From: Paracoccaceae bacterium | GTDB taxonomy: Bacteria > Pseudomonadota > Alphaproteobacteria > Rhodobacterales > Rhodobacteraceae | NCBI GenBank assembly: GCA_014872815.1 | Contig: WKFK01000011.1 | Span: 186,001-250,000, forward strand | Reading direction: 5' to 3' | Length of the DNA: 64,000 bases | Position numbers and translations under genes: made by a program | Notes under the pieces: model-generated | Databases searched by the model: none | Told to the model about the DNA's origin: nothing | Seen by the model: only the letters and a program-made list of their open reading frames with translations | Shown here: positions 16,195-23,894 of the stretch, in pieces | How the letters are laid out: each line of letters starts with the position of its first letter | Position numbering within the stretch: the stretch's first letter is position 1

Positions 16195-17316
16195 ATGTTT
16201 CAGCCTGCCATCACCGGCACCGGTGTTTTCACCCCAGAGCAAATCATCACCAATGACGAGCTTGTGGAGGCCTTTAACGCCTATGCTGACAAGATGAACG
16301 CCCAAAACGCCGACGCCATTGCAGCCGGTGAAATGGAGCCGATGCAACACTCCTCCAGCGAGTTCATTTTCAAAGCCTCCGGGATTGAGCAACGCCATGT
16401 TCTGGACAAGGAAGGCGTGCTGAACCCGGACGTAATGCACCCGCTACTGCGTCAACGCAGCGATGATGAGCCGGGCGTGATGACCGAAATGGCACTGGAT
16501 GCTTGCGGCAAAGCGTTGGCGCAGGCGGGTGTGGACGCGTCCGAGATTGATCTGGTGATCTGTGCCGCCTCCAATATGGAGCGCGCCTATCCAGCCGTTG
16601 CCATTGAAATCCAAAAAGAATTGGGCGCAGGTGGCTTTGCCTTTGACATGAACGTGGCCTGTTCCTCCGCCACATTCGGCCTACAGGCTGCCGCCGATAT
16701 GATCCGCTCTGGTTCCGTGCGCAAAGCCATCGTGGTGAACCCGGAAATCTGCTCGGGCCACTTGGAATGGCGCGACCGGGATTGCCACTTCATCTTTGGC
16801 GACGTCTGCACCGCCACCGTGATCGAGCGCGCCGAGGAGGCAAAAAGCGCCTATTTCGAGATCATCTCGACCCGCTGCGCCACCCAGTTCTCCAACAACA
16901 TCCGTAACAACAACGGCTTCCTACGCCGCTCCCGCCCGGACGGCGTGGTCGACCGCCGCGACATGCAGTTCATGCAGAACGGCCGCAAAGTCTTCAAAGA
17001 GGTGGTGCCAATGGTGTCTGCCCATATGCTGGCGCACATCGAAGCCGAAGGTGTGGCGCCGGACAACCTGAGCCGCCTCTGGCTGCATCAAGCCAACAAG
17101 TCGATGAATGACTTCATCGGCAAAAAAGTCCTCGGCCGCACACCGGAAGCGGGCGAACAACCAAATATTCTGCAGGACTACGCCAATACCTCCTCGGCAG
17201 GCTCGATTATCGCTTTCTCGAAGTATTCAGATGACTTACAGCCCGGCGACTACGGTGTAATCTGTTCCTTTGGGGCGGGATATTCCGTTGGGTCGGTTCT
17301 GGTGAAGCGCCACTGA
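16195..17316 (+). CDS. FabH-like beta-ketoacyl-ACP synthase III (PA3286-type)
   Basis: A 373-residue thiolase-fold condensing enzyme. The Cys-His-Asn triad is visible as Cys156 in NVACSSATFG, His298 in WLHQAN and Asn331 in YANTSSAGS. It is longer than housekeeping FabH (about 320) and carries the extra N-terminal region NAYADKMNAQNADAI seen in a Pseudomonas-type group. From memory, that group uses medium-chain acyl-CoA and can feed beta-oxidation products into fatty acid synthesis. Start ATG 16195 gives the family N-terminus (FQPAITGTGVFTP). Neighbouring TetR control is possible. Confidence 0.85.
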   Translation: MFQPAITGTGVFTPEQIITNDELVEAFNAYADKMNAQNADAIAAGEMEPMQHSSSEFIFKASGIEQRHVLDKEGVLNPDVMHPLLRQRSDDEPGVMTEMALDACGKALAQAGVDASEIDLVICAASNMERAYPAVAIEIQKELGAGGFAFDMNVACSSATFGLQAAADMIRSGSVRKAIVVNPEICSGHLEWRDRDCHFIFGDVCTATVIERAEEAKSAYFEIISTRCATQFSNNIRNNNGFLRRSRPDGVVDRRDMQFMQNGRKVFKEVVPMVSAHMLAHIEAEGVAPDNLSRLWLHQANKSMNDFIGKKVLGRTPEAGEQPNILQDYANTSSAGSIIAFSKYSDDLQPGDYGVICSFGAGYSVGSVLVKRH

Positions 17317-17671
17317 AACACAATCGATTCGCAATTGTCGGTATACCGCCGCGTACAGCCTGTTGTTTTTGACAGTTTGAATCGAAAAAACTACCAAAAT
17401 TTGCACCCCAGGTAATGTTCTTTACCAAGTTGTAAATGACAGACTCACGCCGGTGAATCCGCTAACATCATTGGTGGAGGGAGCCGTTGTCTCGCTGTGA
17501 TGCTTCCCCAGGCATACTGAGGCAATGGGTTCGTGAGGTGATAGTTTGCCGATCCCCTTCTGCTCTGCGCTGTCCCGTGCGGAGGTTAGTATGCACACCC
17601 GTGCACATTTTCCTTGTAGGTCTTTTTATGACGAAAGGGTGGCTCAGGTGTCTGCGCCACCCTTATTCGTT
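17317..17671. other. 355-base gap with a possible small RNA
   Basis: No protein gene is convincing in this gap between convergent fabH-like and luxR genes. On the plus strand it contains a perfect TTGACA at 17369-17374 with a poor -10 (TACCAA at 17392), a small hairpin GGTAA-tgttct-TTACC just after, and a strong terminator at 17635-17674. This arrangement would fit an RNA of about 270 bases; alternatively it is an unusually long 3' region of the fabH-like gene. Confidence 0.35.
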
Positions 17672-17674
17672 TTA
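17635..17674 (+). terminator. Intrinsic terminator between fabH-like and luxR
   Basis: AAGGGTGGC (17635-17643) pairs perfectly with GCCACCCTT (17656-17664) over 9 bp, and ATTCGTTTT follows. It overlaps the stop region of the convergent luxR gene. It would end plus-strand transcription from the fabH-like gene or from a separate small RNA. Confidence 0.75.
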
Positions 17675-18556
17675 GGATCTATCCCGATGCCGATACCGCG
17701 CCCGGGTGGTTGTTGGCACGCCCATTTCCACCAAAACCCCACCGCTGTCGCGGCTCATACGATTTAACGGGTCTTGCACCAAACCGGCACTCATGGCCAA
17801 TGCCGCCAGCTCCGCCCGGTTGGACAACCCCGTCTTGCCAAGAATGTTTTTCATCCTCTGACGCACGGCAGAAACGGTGATCCCCAAGCGCTCGGCGATC
17901 ACCTTGTCTTGCAGGCCGGTTCCAATCATCTCCAGCAATTCGCGCTGTTTGTCTGAAATCTTGTTTCGCGTGGTGAATTCCGCAGAGAAATGCGCCTGGT
18001 AGGCTTGATGCCCCGCCATAGCCACCGCCTGCAACACCCAGCCATGTGTTTGAATAATATGCTTCATTTCCCGCTTACTGTGATCGCCACAAAAGGTGAT
18101 CAACGCGGCCTGAGGTGGAGCGTGAGAGCGTAAGGGGATCGAGAATCCCGCTCTGATCCCCCTCCGGGCAGCCTCTTCCAGAACGGCAAAGCGCGCCTGA
18201 GGCATATGATGAAACTCATCCAAAAACTCGATGCCAACCGCAATCGGTGTGAGATGATTTACGGCATGGGCGCGGAAGTAGCTCCACTTGGCAATGTCCG
18301 GGTCTTCGTTGAACGCATTCAACCAAGAACTGTCATAAGACGTGCGAATAAACAGCGTCTTTTTCCAGTCCTCAAAGTTGTCGGCACATATGAAATCGAT
18401 GAAAGGCAGGTTCAGCGTCCGCCCCACCTCTACAATCAGTGCCCACACCTCCGCCGAGCTTTGCGTGGTCTCCAGATCTACCAGAAACCCTTGCAGCAAA
18501 TCCGGAATGTGACGCTCCGCTTGCAAAAGCGGACGGCGCCTGGCGGGGTCGCGCAT
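17672..18556 (-). CDS. LuxR-type transcriptional regulator (solo)
   Basis: A 294-residue protein with an N-terminal autoinducer-binding-like domain (about residues 30-180) and a C-terminal LuxR/GerE helix-turn-helix at about 198-258. The latter has the conserved core ELLEMIGTGLQDKVIAERL and VSAVRQRMKNIL. The ligand pocket keeps YDSSWLNAF...DPD in place of the usual W-x3-Y...DP pattern, so acyl-homoserine lactone binding is uncertain. No luxI-type synthase is in the window, making it a solo here. It follows the small HTH gene by three bases, so they form one operon. Confidence 0.86.
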   Translation of the reverse strand: MRDPARRRPLLQAERHIPDLLQGFLVDLETTQSSAEVWALIVEVGRTLNLPFIDFICADNFEDWKKTLFIRTSYDSSWLNAFNEDPDIAKWSYFRAHAVNHLTPIAVGIEFLDEFHHMPQARFAVLEEAARRGIRAGFSIPLRSHAPPQAALITFCGDHSKREMKHIIQTHGWVLQAVAMAGHQAYQAHFSAEFTTRNKISDKQRELLEMIGTGLQDKVIAERLGITVSAVRQRMKNILGKTGLSNRAELAALAMSAGLVQDPLNRMSRDSGGVLVEMGVPTTTRARYRHRDRS

Positions 18557-18559
18557 CGC

Positions 18560-19018
18560 TTAGACGGATTCTTCTTCGAGGTGCAATTTCATATCCACGA
18601 GCACTTGCTGCAATGCCACTGTTTCCCTCAAAAGCCGCTTGGCTTCGGTCACCGTGATGATTCCGTCCTCGATGGACTGGTTGTACTCCGCCATCAGCAT
18701 CGCAAACCGTTGGCTTAGCGCGATGACATCAGAATTGACTCCCCCCTTATCATCGGAGTTCCGGCGTCTGCCTTCATGGCTCAAGGAATTGCCCTTCAGC
18801 TCCGCCAGTGCCGCTGTCACATGTGGGTAAGAGGCGGCCTCTTCCAGCGCCGCCACCGCATCAATCGGCATAAAACGATCCGCGTGCTCGTCATGGGACG
18901 AATAATACCGCCCCAGCGTGGCTTTGGATTTTCCCGTCAGTTCACAGGCCGCTTCGATTCCAACGTCTTTTACCAAGGCCTCGGAGTGTTTCTTTAAGTA
19001 GCTATCCACCACGCTCAT
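18560..19018 (-). CDS. Putative HTH regulatory protein upstream of luxR
   Basis: A 152-residue protein not firmly recognised. Residues about 14-35 (VGIEAACELTGKSKATLGRYY) read as a helix-turn-helix, and the next part (DRFMPIDAVAALEEAA, then PHVTAALAEL) resembles phage CII-like activators. The C-terminal half is helical and charged (SQRFAMLMAEYNQSIEDG, then ETVALQQVLVDMKLHLEEE), perhaps for oligomerisation. Start ATG 19018 has GGGGA upstream on the minus strand; the 26-residue longer form lacks one. It is the first gene of an operon with the LuxR regulator, so joint regulation is likely. Confidence 0.65.
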   Translation of the reverse strand: MSVVDSYLKKHSEALVKDVGIEAACELTGKSKATLGRYYSSHDEHADRFMPIDAVAALEEAASYPHVTAALAELKGNSLSHEGRRRNSDDKGGVNSDVIALSQRFAMLMAEYNQSIEDGIITVTEAKRLLRETVALQQVLVDMKLHLEEESV

Positions 19019-19438
19019 GTATCGTCCCCAAACCGTATACTCATTAGACCATCCCTTAAAAACGCGGTTTGACGCCTCTAAGGGGAAAGCGGCCAATCTT
19101 TTCCCATATATCGCTTAACCTGAATTTGGCATTTGAGAAAGACCGGATGCATTACATCCGACTGTGAGTGAATCGGGTATTTATCCGAAAGTACTAGTTT
19201 TCCGGCGGGTGGGCCGGACCAAAGGAAAGCGGTGTGTGGTCTGTCACCTGCATGCTGCTGGCCGTTTCGGCCGCGCGACCCGAAGGCATCATCCCCATGG
19301 CCAAGCCACGATGCAACGGGTCGCGTTTCATATTTTGGGGCGCGCCATTGCATCCTCAAAACGACGGATTAGAAATTACGGTCCGAACTCTGCCTCACGG
19401 CCTTGATCCCCGCGCCCAATGCGGCCTATCACGCCGCC
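19019..19438. other. 420-base regulatory gap between HTH gene and tdk
   Basis: No convincing gene. It carries a perfect inverted repeat CGGATG-catta-CATCCG at 19144-19160 and, 20 bases on, a weaker one around TCGGGTATTTATCCGA. These are candidate operators for the divergent HTH-luxR operon. A GTG frame from 19234 with AAAGGAAA upstream runs out of frame into tdk and has poor protein character. Tdk itself has no clear ribosome site. Confidence 0.4.
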
Positions 19439-20029
19439 ATGGCCAAGCTTTACTTCAATTACTCCACCATGAATGCCGGCAAATCCACCGTACTTTTGCA
19501 GGCGTCCCACAACTACCGCGAACGTGGCATGCAAACGTACCTGCTGACCGCGCAATTGGATCATCGCGCCGGCGAAGGCCGTATCGCCTCCCGCATTGGT
19601 ATTTCTGACGACGCGGACACATTTGATGTGACGTCCGACTTGTTTAAAGTTCTGAAAGAGCGACTTGCAGCCGGCCCCCTTGCCTGTGTCTTCATCGATG
19701 AGGCGCAATTTCTCAGCGAGGCGCAAGTCTGGCAATTGGCCCGCGCAGTGGACGACTTGAAAGTCCCTGTGATGTGTTACGGCTTGCGAGTGGATTTTCA
19801 GGGCAAGCTGTTTCCGGGATCCGCGGCACTTCTGGCGCTAGCGGATGAAATGCGCGAAGTCCGCACCATCTGTCATTGCGGCAAAAAGGCCACCATGGTG
19901 GTGCGTCAAGACGAACAGGGCAATGTTTTACACGAAGGCGCACAAGTGCAAATCGGCGGCAATGAAAGCTATGTCTCGCTGTGTCGTCGACATTGGCGGG
20001 CCGCCATAGGCGACACCGCCGAAGAGTAA
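19439..20029 (+). CDS. tdk: Thymidine kinase
   Basis: A 196-residue type II thymidine kinase that phosphorylates thymidine to dTMP in pyrimidine salvage. The P-loop MNAGKST is at residues 11-17, the Walker B-like VFIDEAQFL near residue 83, and the thymidine-binding lasso region TICHCGKKATMVVR carries two of the zinc ligands; SLCRRHW supplies the others. The N-terminus AKLYFNYSTMNAGKSTVLLQ matches enterobacterial Tdk closely, which fixes the ATG at 19439 despite the missing Shine-Dalgarno. Confidence 0.94.
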   Translation: MAKLYFNYSTMNAGKSTVLLQASHNYRERGMQTYLLTAQLDHRAGEGRIASRIGISDDADTFDVTSDLFKVLKERLAAGPLACVFIDEAQFLSEAQVWQLARAVDDLKVPVMCYGLRVDFQGKLFPGSAALLALADEMREVRTICHCGKKATMVVRQDEQGNVLHEGAQVQIGGNESYVSLCRRHWRAAIGDTAEE

Positions 20030-20037
20030 GGGCGTGT

Positions 20038-20096
20038 GTGGGGGCGTTGCCCCCGTCCCTGCGGGCCTCCCCAGAGATATTTCCAGCCAAATGAAG
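20038..20096. repeat. Extragenic repeat, family A, copy 1
   Basis: Hairpin GGGGGC-gtt-GCCCCC at 20040-20054, then GTCCCTGCGGGCCTCCCCAG and an AT-rich tail with GATATTT and ATGAAG. A second, reverse-oriented copy lies at 29592-29652. It sits between the convergent tdk and hydroxyacid dehydrogenase genes and may help end transcription. Elements of this form are common after roseobacter genes in my memory. Confidence 0.55.
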
Positions 20097-20101
20097 CGGA
20101 A

Positions 20102-21055
20102 TTACACCAGATTGGGCGGGGTCTCGCCCTGTTCATAGGCCAGCAGGTTGTCCACTGCCATCAGGCCCATCTGCGTGCGGATCTCCAACGCGGCCGTGCC
20201 GAGATGCGGCAGCAGCGTGACGTTGTCGAGCTTGCGCAGCGCATCCGGCACGCGCGGCTCAAATTCATACACATCCAGCCCGGCACCACCAATCTCATTG
20301 TTTTGCAGTGCGGCCACCAAAGCGCTTTCTTTCACCACTTCCCCACGGGAGATGTTGATGAAATGTGCGTGGCTCTGCATCGCGCCAAAGACCTCGGCAT
20401 TGAACAGATGCTGTGTGTCCGTACCGCCCGGCACCGCCGCCACCAGAACATCCACCTGCGCCGCCAGAGCCGCCAAATCCTCGACGCGCTCTGCGTTGTA
20501 AGGCAGGTCTTTCTCCGAGCGGTTCCAGTATTTCACCGCCATGCCAAAGCCATAGTGGCAGCGTTGCGCAATCGCCTGCCCAATGCGGCCCATACCCGCG
20601 ATGCCCACGGTCTTGCCCGTCACATGCAGCCCCAGCATCTGCGTCGGATGCCAGCCTTTCCACTGCCCTGAGCGGACCAGTCGTTCGCCTTCGCTCGCAC
20701 GGCGCGCGCTCATCAGGATCAGCGTCATCGCCACATCCGCCGTCGCGTCCGTCACCGCGCCGGGCGTATTGCTCACCAGCACATTGGCCTTGGCCGCCGC
20801 CTCCACGTCGATGTGATTGAACCCCACGCCAAAATTCGCCAAGAGCTTGCAGCGTGGCGTTCCAACATCGGCAAACACCTGCGCGTCAAACGCATCCCCC
20901 AGCGACGGCAGCACCATGTCAAAGTTACGCAACGCATCGCGTAGCTCGTCGCTTTGCATCGGCATATTGTTGAGCCGCACCGTGGTCTGAAAGGTCGAGC
21001 GCGCTTTTTCCAAAACCGCATCCGGCAAGGGGCGTGTGATCAAAAGGCTTTTCAA
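20102..21055 (-). CDS. D-2-hydroxyacid dehydrogenase (glyoxylate/hydroxypyruvate reductase-like)
   Basis: A 317-residue NAD(P)-dependent dehydrogenase of the D-isomer-specific family. The Rossmann motif is GIAGMGRIGQAIAQR near residue 152, and the catalytic Arg/Glu/His set fits NISRGEVVKE (Arg near 236), the Glu in GLDVYEFEP (near 265) and His in LLPHLGTA (near 285). The N-terminus (LLITRPLPDAVLEKA) resembles D-glycerate dehydrogenase/glyoxylate reductase. The ATG overlaps the csaA stop (ATGA), making it the last gene of the ybjN-proC-csaA operon. Confidence 0.9.
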   Translation of the reverse strand: MKSLLITRPLPDAVLEKARSTFQTTVRLNNMPMQSDELRDALRNFDMVLPSLGDAFDAQVFADVGTPRCKLLANFGVGFNHIDVEAAAKANVLVSNTPGAVTDATADVAMTLILMSARRASEGERLVRSGQWKGWHPTQMLGLHVTGKTVGIAGMGRIGQAIAQRCHYGFGMAVKYWNRSEKDLPYNAERVEDLAALAAQVDVLVAAVPGGTDTQHLFNAEVFGAMQSHAHFINISRGEVVKESALVAALQNNEIGGAGLDVYEFEPRVPDALRKLDNVTLLPHLGTAALEIRTQMGLMAVDNLLAYEQGETPPNLV

Positions 21056-21393
21056 TGTAGGCGCCCTCCATTTGGGACCGGCCCATCCGGGCCTATCAAT
21101 GTGATGTCACCGGCGTCATCCGGCAGGCCCAGCACCAGCACCTCGGACATGAATTTTCCGATCTGACGCGGTGGGAAATTCACCACGGCCAGCACCTGTT
21201 TGCCCAGCAAAGTATCTGGGTCGTAATGCGCGGTGATCTGCGCAGACGTCTTGCGTGTGCCCAGCTCCTCGCCAAAATCAATCCAAAGCTTGATCGCGGG
21301 CTTGCGCGCCTCTGGGTAAGGCTCTGCCTGCACCACTGTGCCCACACGCACGTCAACCTTCAGAAAGTCGTCAAAATCGATTTGATCAGCCAT
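21052..21393 (-). CDS. csaA: CsaA-like tRNA-binding protein
   Basis: A 113-residue single-domain protein of the EMAP/tRNA-binding OB-fold type. Typical features are the N-terminal FDDFLKVDVRVGTVVQAEPY, the central KPAIKLWIDFGEELGTRKTSAQIT, and VVNFPPRQIGKFMSEVLVLG. CsaA has been described as an export-related chaperone that binds tRNA; its role in proteobacteria is not settled. It overlaps the end of proC by 8 bases and the start of the dehydrogenase by 4. Confidence 0.9.
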   Translation of the reverse strand: MADQIDFDDFLKVDVRVGTVVQAEPYPEARKPAIKLWIDFGEELGTRKTSAQITAHYDPDTLLGKQVLAVVNFPPRQIGKFMSEVLVLGLPDDAGDITLIGPDGPVPNGGRLH

Positions 21394-22201
21394 TGCCCAG
21401 CTCCCGGCTGCGCTCTGCGGCGGCGCCCACGGTTTTGATCATCAACGGCGGCAAGCCATCGGAGGTGTCCATCAGAACTTCTAATCCAGCCTGCGTGGTG
21501 CCATTGGGACTGGTCACATTCACCCGCAACTGCGCTGGGGTGTCCACTGCCGTTTCAGCCAGCGCGCCTGCGCCCGCAACAGTGGCCTTGGCCAACGCCA
21601 TAGACAACTCCGGCGACAAGCCCTGCGCCTCGCCCGCCGCAGCCATACATTCGATCATGTGAAACACATAGGCAGGCCCCGATCCGCTCAAACCGGTGAC
21701 CGCATCCATCTGGCCTTCGTTTTCAAGTCGCACGACCTGTCCGACGGCCTTCAGCAGACCTTCAGAGGCATCCAGTCCAGCGTCGCCCGCCGGGCCATTC
21801 CCGACAATCGCGGTGATGCCCTTGCCCACCGCTGCTGGCGTGTTGGGCATGGCACGTACAATGGGGGTCTGGTCGCCCAAAATCTGCTCATAAGTGGCGA
21901 TCGACACACCTGCCGCAACCGAGACAAACAAGGTCTCGCCATTGCCCATCGCCGCCAGCACCGGCAACGCGTCCGCCATCATTTGAGGTTTGACAGCAAC
22001 AATCACAATCGCCGGGGCCGCAGGCAGGTCCGCGTTCATATGCACGCCGCTGCCCTGTACCCAATCGCTTGGAAACGGATCCTGCACCCAAACGCTGCTT
22101 GCGGGCAATCCATCCGCCAGCCAGCCTTGCAGCATGGCGGACCCCATCTTGCCACATCCCAGTAGCACCAGACCGCGTTCGGCCACGTCTTTGATGTTCA
22201 T
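21386..22201 (-). CDS. proC: Pyrroline-5-carboxylate reductase
   Basis: A 271-residue NAD(P)H-dependent enzyme making L-proline from pyrroline-5-carboxylate. The N-terminal Rossmann motif LLGCGKMGSAM is at about residues 13-23, VKPQM follows near 66, and the C-terminal signature region GSGPAYVFHMIECM and LRVNVTSPNGTTQAGLEVL is complete. Start ATG 22201, preceded by AGAGGGGG on the minus strand; the extra 10-residue extension is not needed. It is the second gene of the ybjN operon. Confidence 0.94.
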   Translation of the reverse strand: MNIKDVAERGLVLLGCGKMGSAMLQGWLADGLPASSVWVQDPFPSDWVQGSGVHMNADLPAAPAIVIVAVKPQMMADALPVLAAMGNGETLFVSVAAGVSIATYEQILGDQTPIVRAMPNTPAAVGKGITAIVGNGPAGDAGLDASEGLLKAVGQVVRLENEGQMDAVTGLSGSGPAYVFHMIECMAAAGEAQGLSPELSMALAKATVAGAGALAETAVDTPAQLRVNVTSPNGTTQAGLEVLMDTSDGLPPLMIKTVGAAAERSRELGNG

Positions 22202-22234
22202 ATTTGCCCCCTCTGGTGGTTTTGGGGGCAAGTG

Positions 22235-22735
22235 TTACGCCCGGCCGTAGGCCTCTGCAATGGCAACTTGCATTGCATCTTTCACACTTCTCTCGCCCCA
22301 GACCACCAACTGGAACGCCGGGTAAAACCGCTCTGCGTTCTGCAAGGCGCCACGGATCAGCGTGTCAATCTGCTCCGGGCTCGCCATCTGCCCCCCGGTC
22401 AGCACGAGGCCGTAGCGATAAATCATAAGCTGCTGCTTGTGCCAGTAGGTAAACGCCCCCGCCCAGCACTCGTCATTCACCGCGTTAAGCGTCTCATACA
22501 GCGCCGACAGCTTGTCCTCTGGCGGCTCTGCTTCATAGGAACACACCAGCTTCAGCGTTTCGTCATAGGCGGACCAGGCCAGCGTGATCGAGTAGGTCTT
22601 CCACTGGCCTTCCACCTCCATCGCGATCTGATCATCTGCAATGCGCTCAAAATTCCAGTGTCGCACCTCGGCGATGTGTTCGACGATGTCGATCGGATGC
22701 AAGTCTTCTTCGAGAAACTGCTCTGATAATGCCAT
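22235..22735 (-). CDS. YbjN domain-containing protein
   Basis: A 166-residue cytoplasmic protein of the YbjN family (type III secretion chaperone-like fold). Features include the N-terminal HPIDIVEHIAEVRHWNFERI, the beta-rich QWKTYSITLAWSAYDETLKL and the helical C-terminus. Family members affect motility and stress responses in enterobacteria, but the molecular role is unknown. A clear AAAAAAGAGGTGG ribosome site precedes the ATG. It is the first gene of the operon with proC, csaA and the hydroxyacid dehydrogenase, an arrangement I recall as usual in Rhodobacteraceae. Confidence 0.85.
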   Translation of the reverse strand: MALSEQFLEEDLHPIDIVEHIAEVRHWNFERIADDQIAMEVEGQWKTYSITLAWSAYDETLKLVCSYEAEPPEDKLSALYETLNAVNDECWAGAFTYWHKQQLMIYRYGLVLTGGQMASPEQIDTLIRGALQNAERFYPAFQLVVWGERSVKDAMQVAIAEAYGRA

Positions 22736-22806
22736 AGCGCCACCTCTTTTTTGTATCGCGCCGAGGGAGTGGCAGCTCCCTAACGCTTGGTGCCTGCTCT
22801 AGGGCC

Positions 22807-22913
22807 TGTGGATAACTTCACACCCCTTACAAGATATGGTGCTGCGTTAGGTTGAGTGTGTAAAGCAAAATATCTGTGGATAACGCAATAAGTTGTGGAT
22901 TAAACTCTGTTAA
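22807..22913. promoter_or_regulatory. Cluster of three DnaA-box-like sequences
   Basis: TGTGGATAA occurs exactly at 22807-22815 and 22875-22883 (reverse complement TTATCCACA, the perfect DnaA box), and TGTGGATTA (one mismatch) at 22894-22902, all in one orientation. They fall in the 253-base gap between divergent ybjN and phzF genes, which is AT-richer than its surroundings. TTAA pairs at 22900 and 22910 overlap the last box. Confidence 0.5.
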
Positions 22914-22988
22914 GCACAAGTCTTCGGCTTTTGGTCGCAGGCCCAAGGAGAGACTTGCTCTCCCTCCCCGCACTCCTATGATTTTGCC

Positions 22989-23822
22989 ATGACCAACGCG
23001 TTTCCCTTTGCCCAAGTTGATGTGTTTTCCGAGCAGGCCAGTTACGGCAACCCGCTCGCCGTGGTGGCGGACGCCGAGCGGCTGGAGCAAAGCCAAATGG
23101 CGCAGCTGGCCCATTGGACCAACCTGAGTGAGACCTGTTTTCTGCTGCATCCCACCGACGACGGGGCCGACTACCGCGTGCGGATTTTCACCCCGCTGCA
23201 AGAGCTGCCTTTTGCCGGGCACCCGACTTTGGGCGCCTGTCACGTTTGGCTATCCCAAGGCGGCCAGCCTCAGGGTGAAAACGTGGTGCAACAATGCGGC
23301 GCGGGTCTGATCCACGTCCGCCGCGACAATGACCGCCTGTATTTCTGTGCCCCACCTTTGCGGCGCAGCGGCCCGCTTGACGCAGACATGATCACCCGCA
23401 TCTCGACCGCCCTTGGGTTGCAGGACACACAAGTGGAGGCCGCCGCTTGGGTCGACAATGGCCCCGGCTGGGCCGCGCTCCTGCTCAAGGACCGCCAGAC
23501 CCTACTACAAGCCAAGCCGGACTACGCCGCCCTCAAAGGCATGCGCATCGGCTTGGTCGCGCCGGTTGGCGAAGCAGGGCACGGGTTTGACTTCGAAGTC
23601 CGCGCTTTCTCGGCTGGTGGCTTTGAGGATCCGGTGACGGGCAGCCTCAACGCGGGCATTGCCCAGTGGCTTTTGGCAGACGGGATCGCCACGGGCGACT
23701 ACATCGCCGCGCAAGGCACGCTGCTGGGCCGCAAAGGCCGCGTGCATGTGCTGCAAGATGGCGAAGACGTCTGGGTTGGCGGCGCTGTGCAGGACGGCAT
23801 CACCGGCACCCTGACGCTCTAA
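22989..23822 (+). CDS. PhzF family isomerase
   Basis: A 277-residue protein with the PhzF two-lobed fold. Visible are the N-terminal FAQVDVFSEQASYGNPLAVV, the FAGHPTLGA motif near residue 77, and the second-lobe GFEDPVTGSLNAGIAQWL. PhzF from phenazine makers isomerises a dihydroanthranilate. Most other members, as here with no phz genes nearby, are of unknown substrate. It is transcribed alone, divergent from the ybjN operon, with DnaA-box-like sequences upstream. Confidence 0.88.
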   Translation: MTNAFPFAQVDVFSEQASYGNPLAVVADAERLEQSQMAQLAHWTNLSETCFLLHPTDDGADYRVRIFTPLQELPFAGHPTLGACHVWLSQGGQPQGENVVQQCGAGLIHVRRDNDRLYFCAPPLRRSGPLDADMITRISTALGLQDTQVEAAAWVDNGPGWAALLLKDRQTLLQAKPDYAALKGMRIGLVAPVGEAGHGFDFEVRAFSAGGFEDPVTGSLNAGIAQWLLADGIATGDYIAAQGTLLGRKGRVHVLQDGEDVWVGGAVQDGITGTLTL

Positions 23823-23841
23823 GCGCAGCCAATCCCAAATC

Positions 23842-23873
23842 AAAAAAGGCCAACCCCAGGGTCAGCCTTTCTC
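23842..23873. terminator. Bidirectional terminator between phzF and ubiK
   Basis: AAAGGC-ca-ACC...GGT-ca-GCCTTT forms a symmetrical hairpin with an A-run before it and a T-run after it. It can end phzF transcription on the plus strand and ubiK transcription on the minus strand. Confidence 0.7.
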
Positions 23874-23894
23874 ACATCATTTTGTCAGCGTGCC

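Noticed and set aside
17473-17674. 6S RNA or SRP RNA gene
   Set aside because: I looked for the SRP GGAAGGAAGCAGC-like core and a 6S-like central bubble and could not support either by eye.
17487-17675. Short plus-strand frames in the gap before luxR
   Set aside because: No conserved character and weak start sites; the region is better explained by an RNA or a long 3' end.
19234-19608. GTG-start frame with good AAAGGAAA upstream
   Set aside because: It overlaps tdk in another frame for more than 160 bases and the product has no recognisable character; at most a short leader peptide is possible.
22900-22913. CtrA-type site TTAA-N-TTAA beside the DnaA boxes
   Set aside because: The spacing is 6 rather than the required 7 bases, so it is not claimed as a CtrA site.
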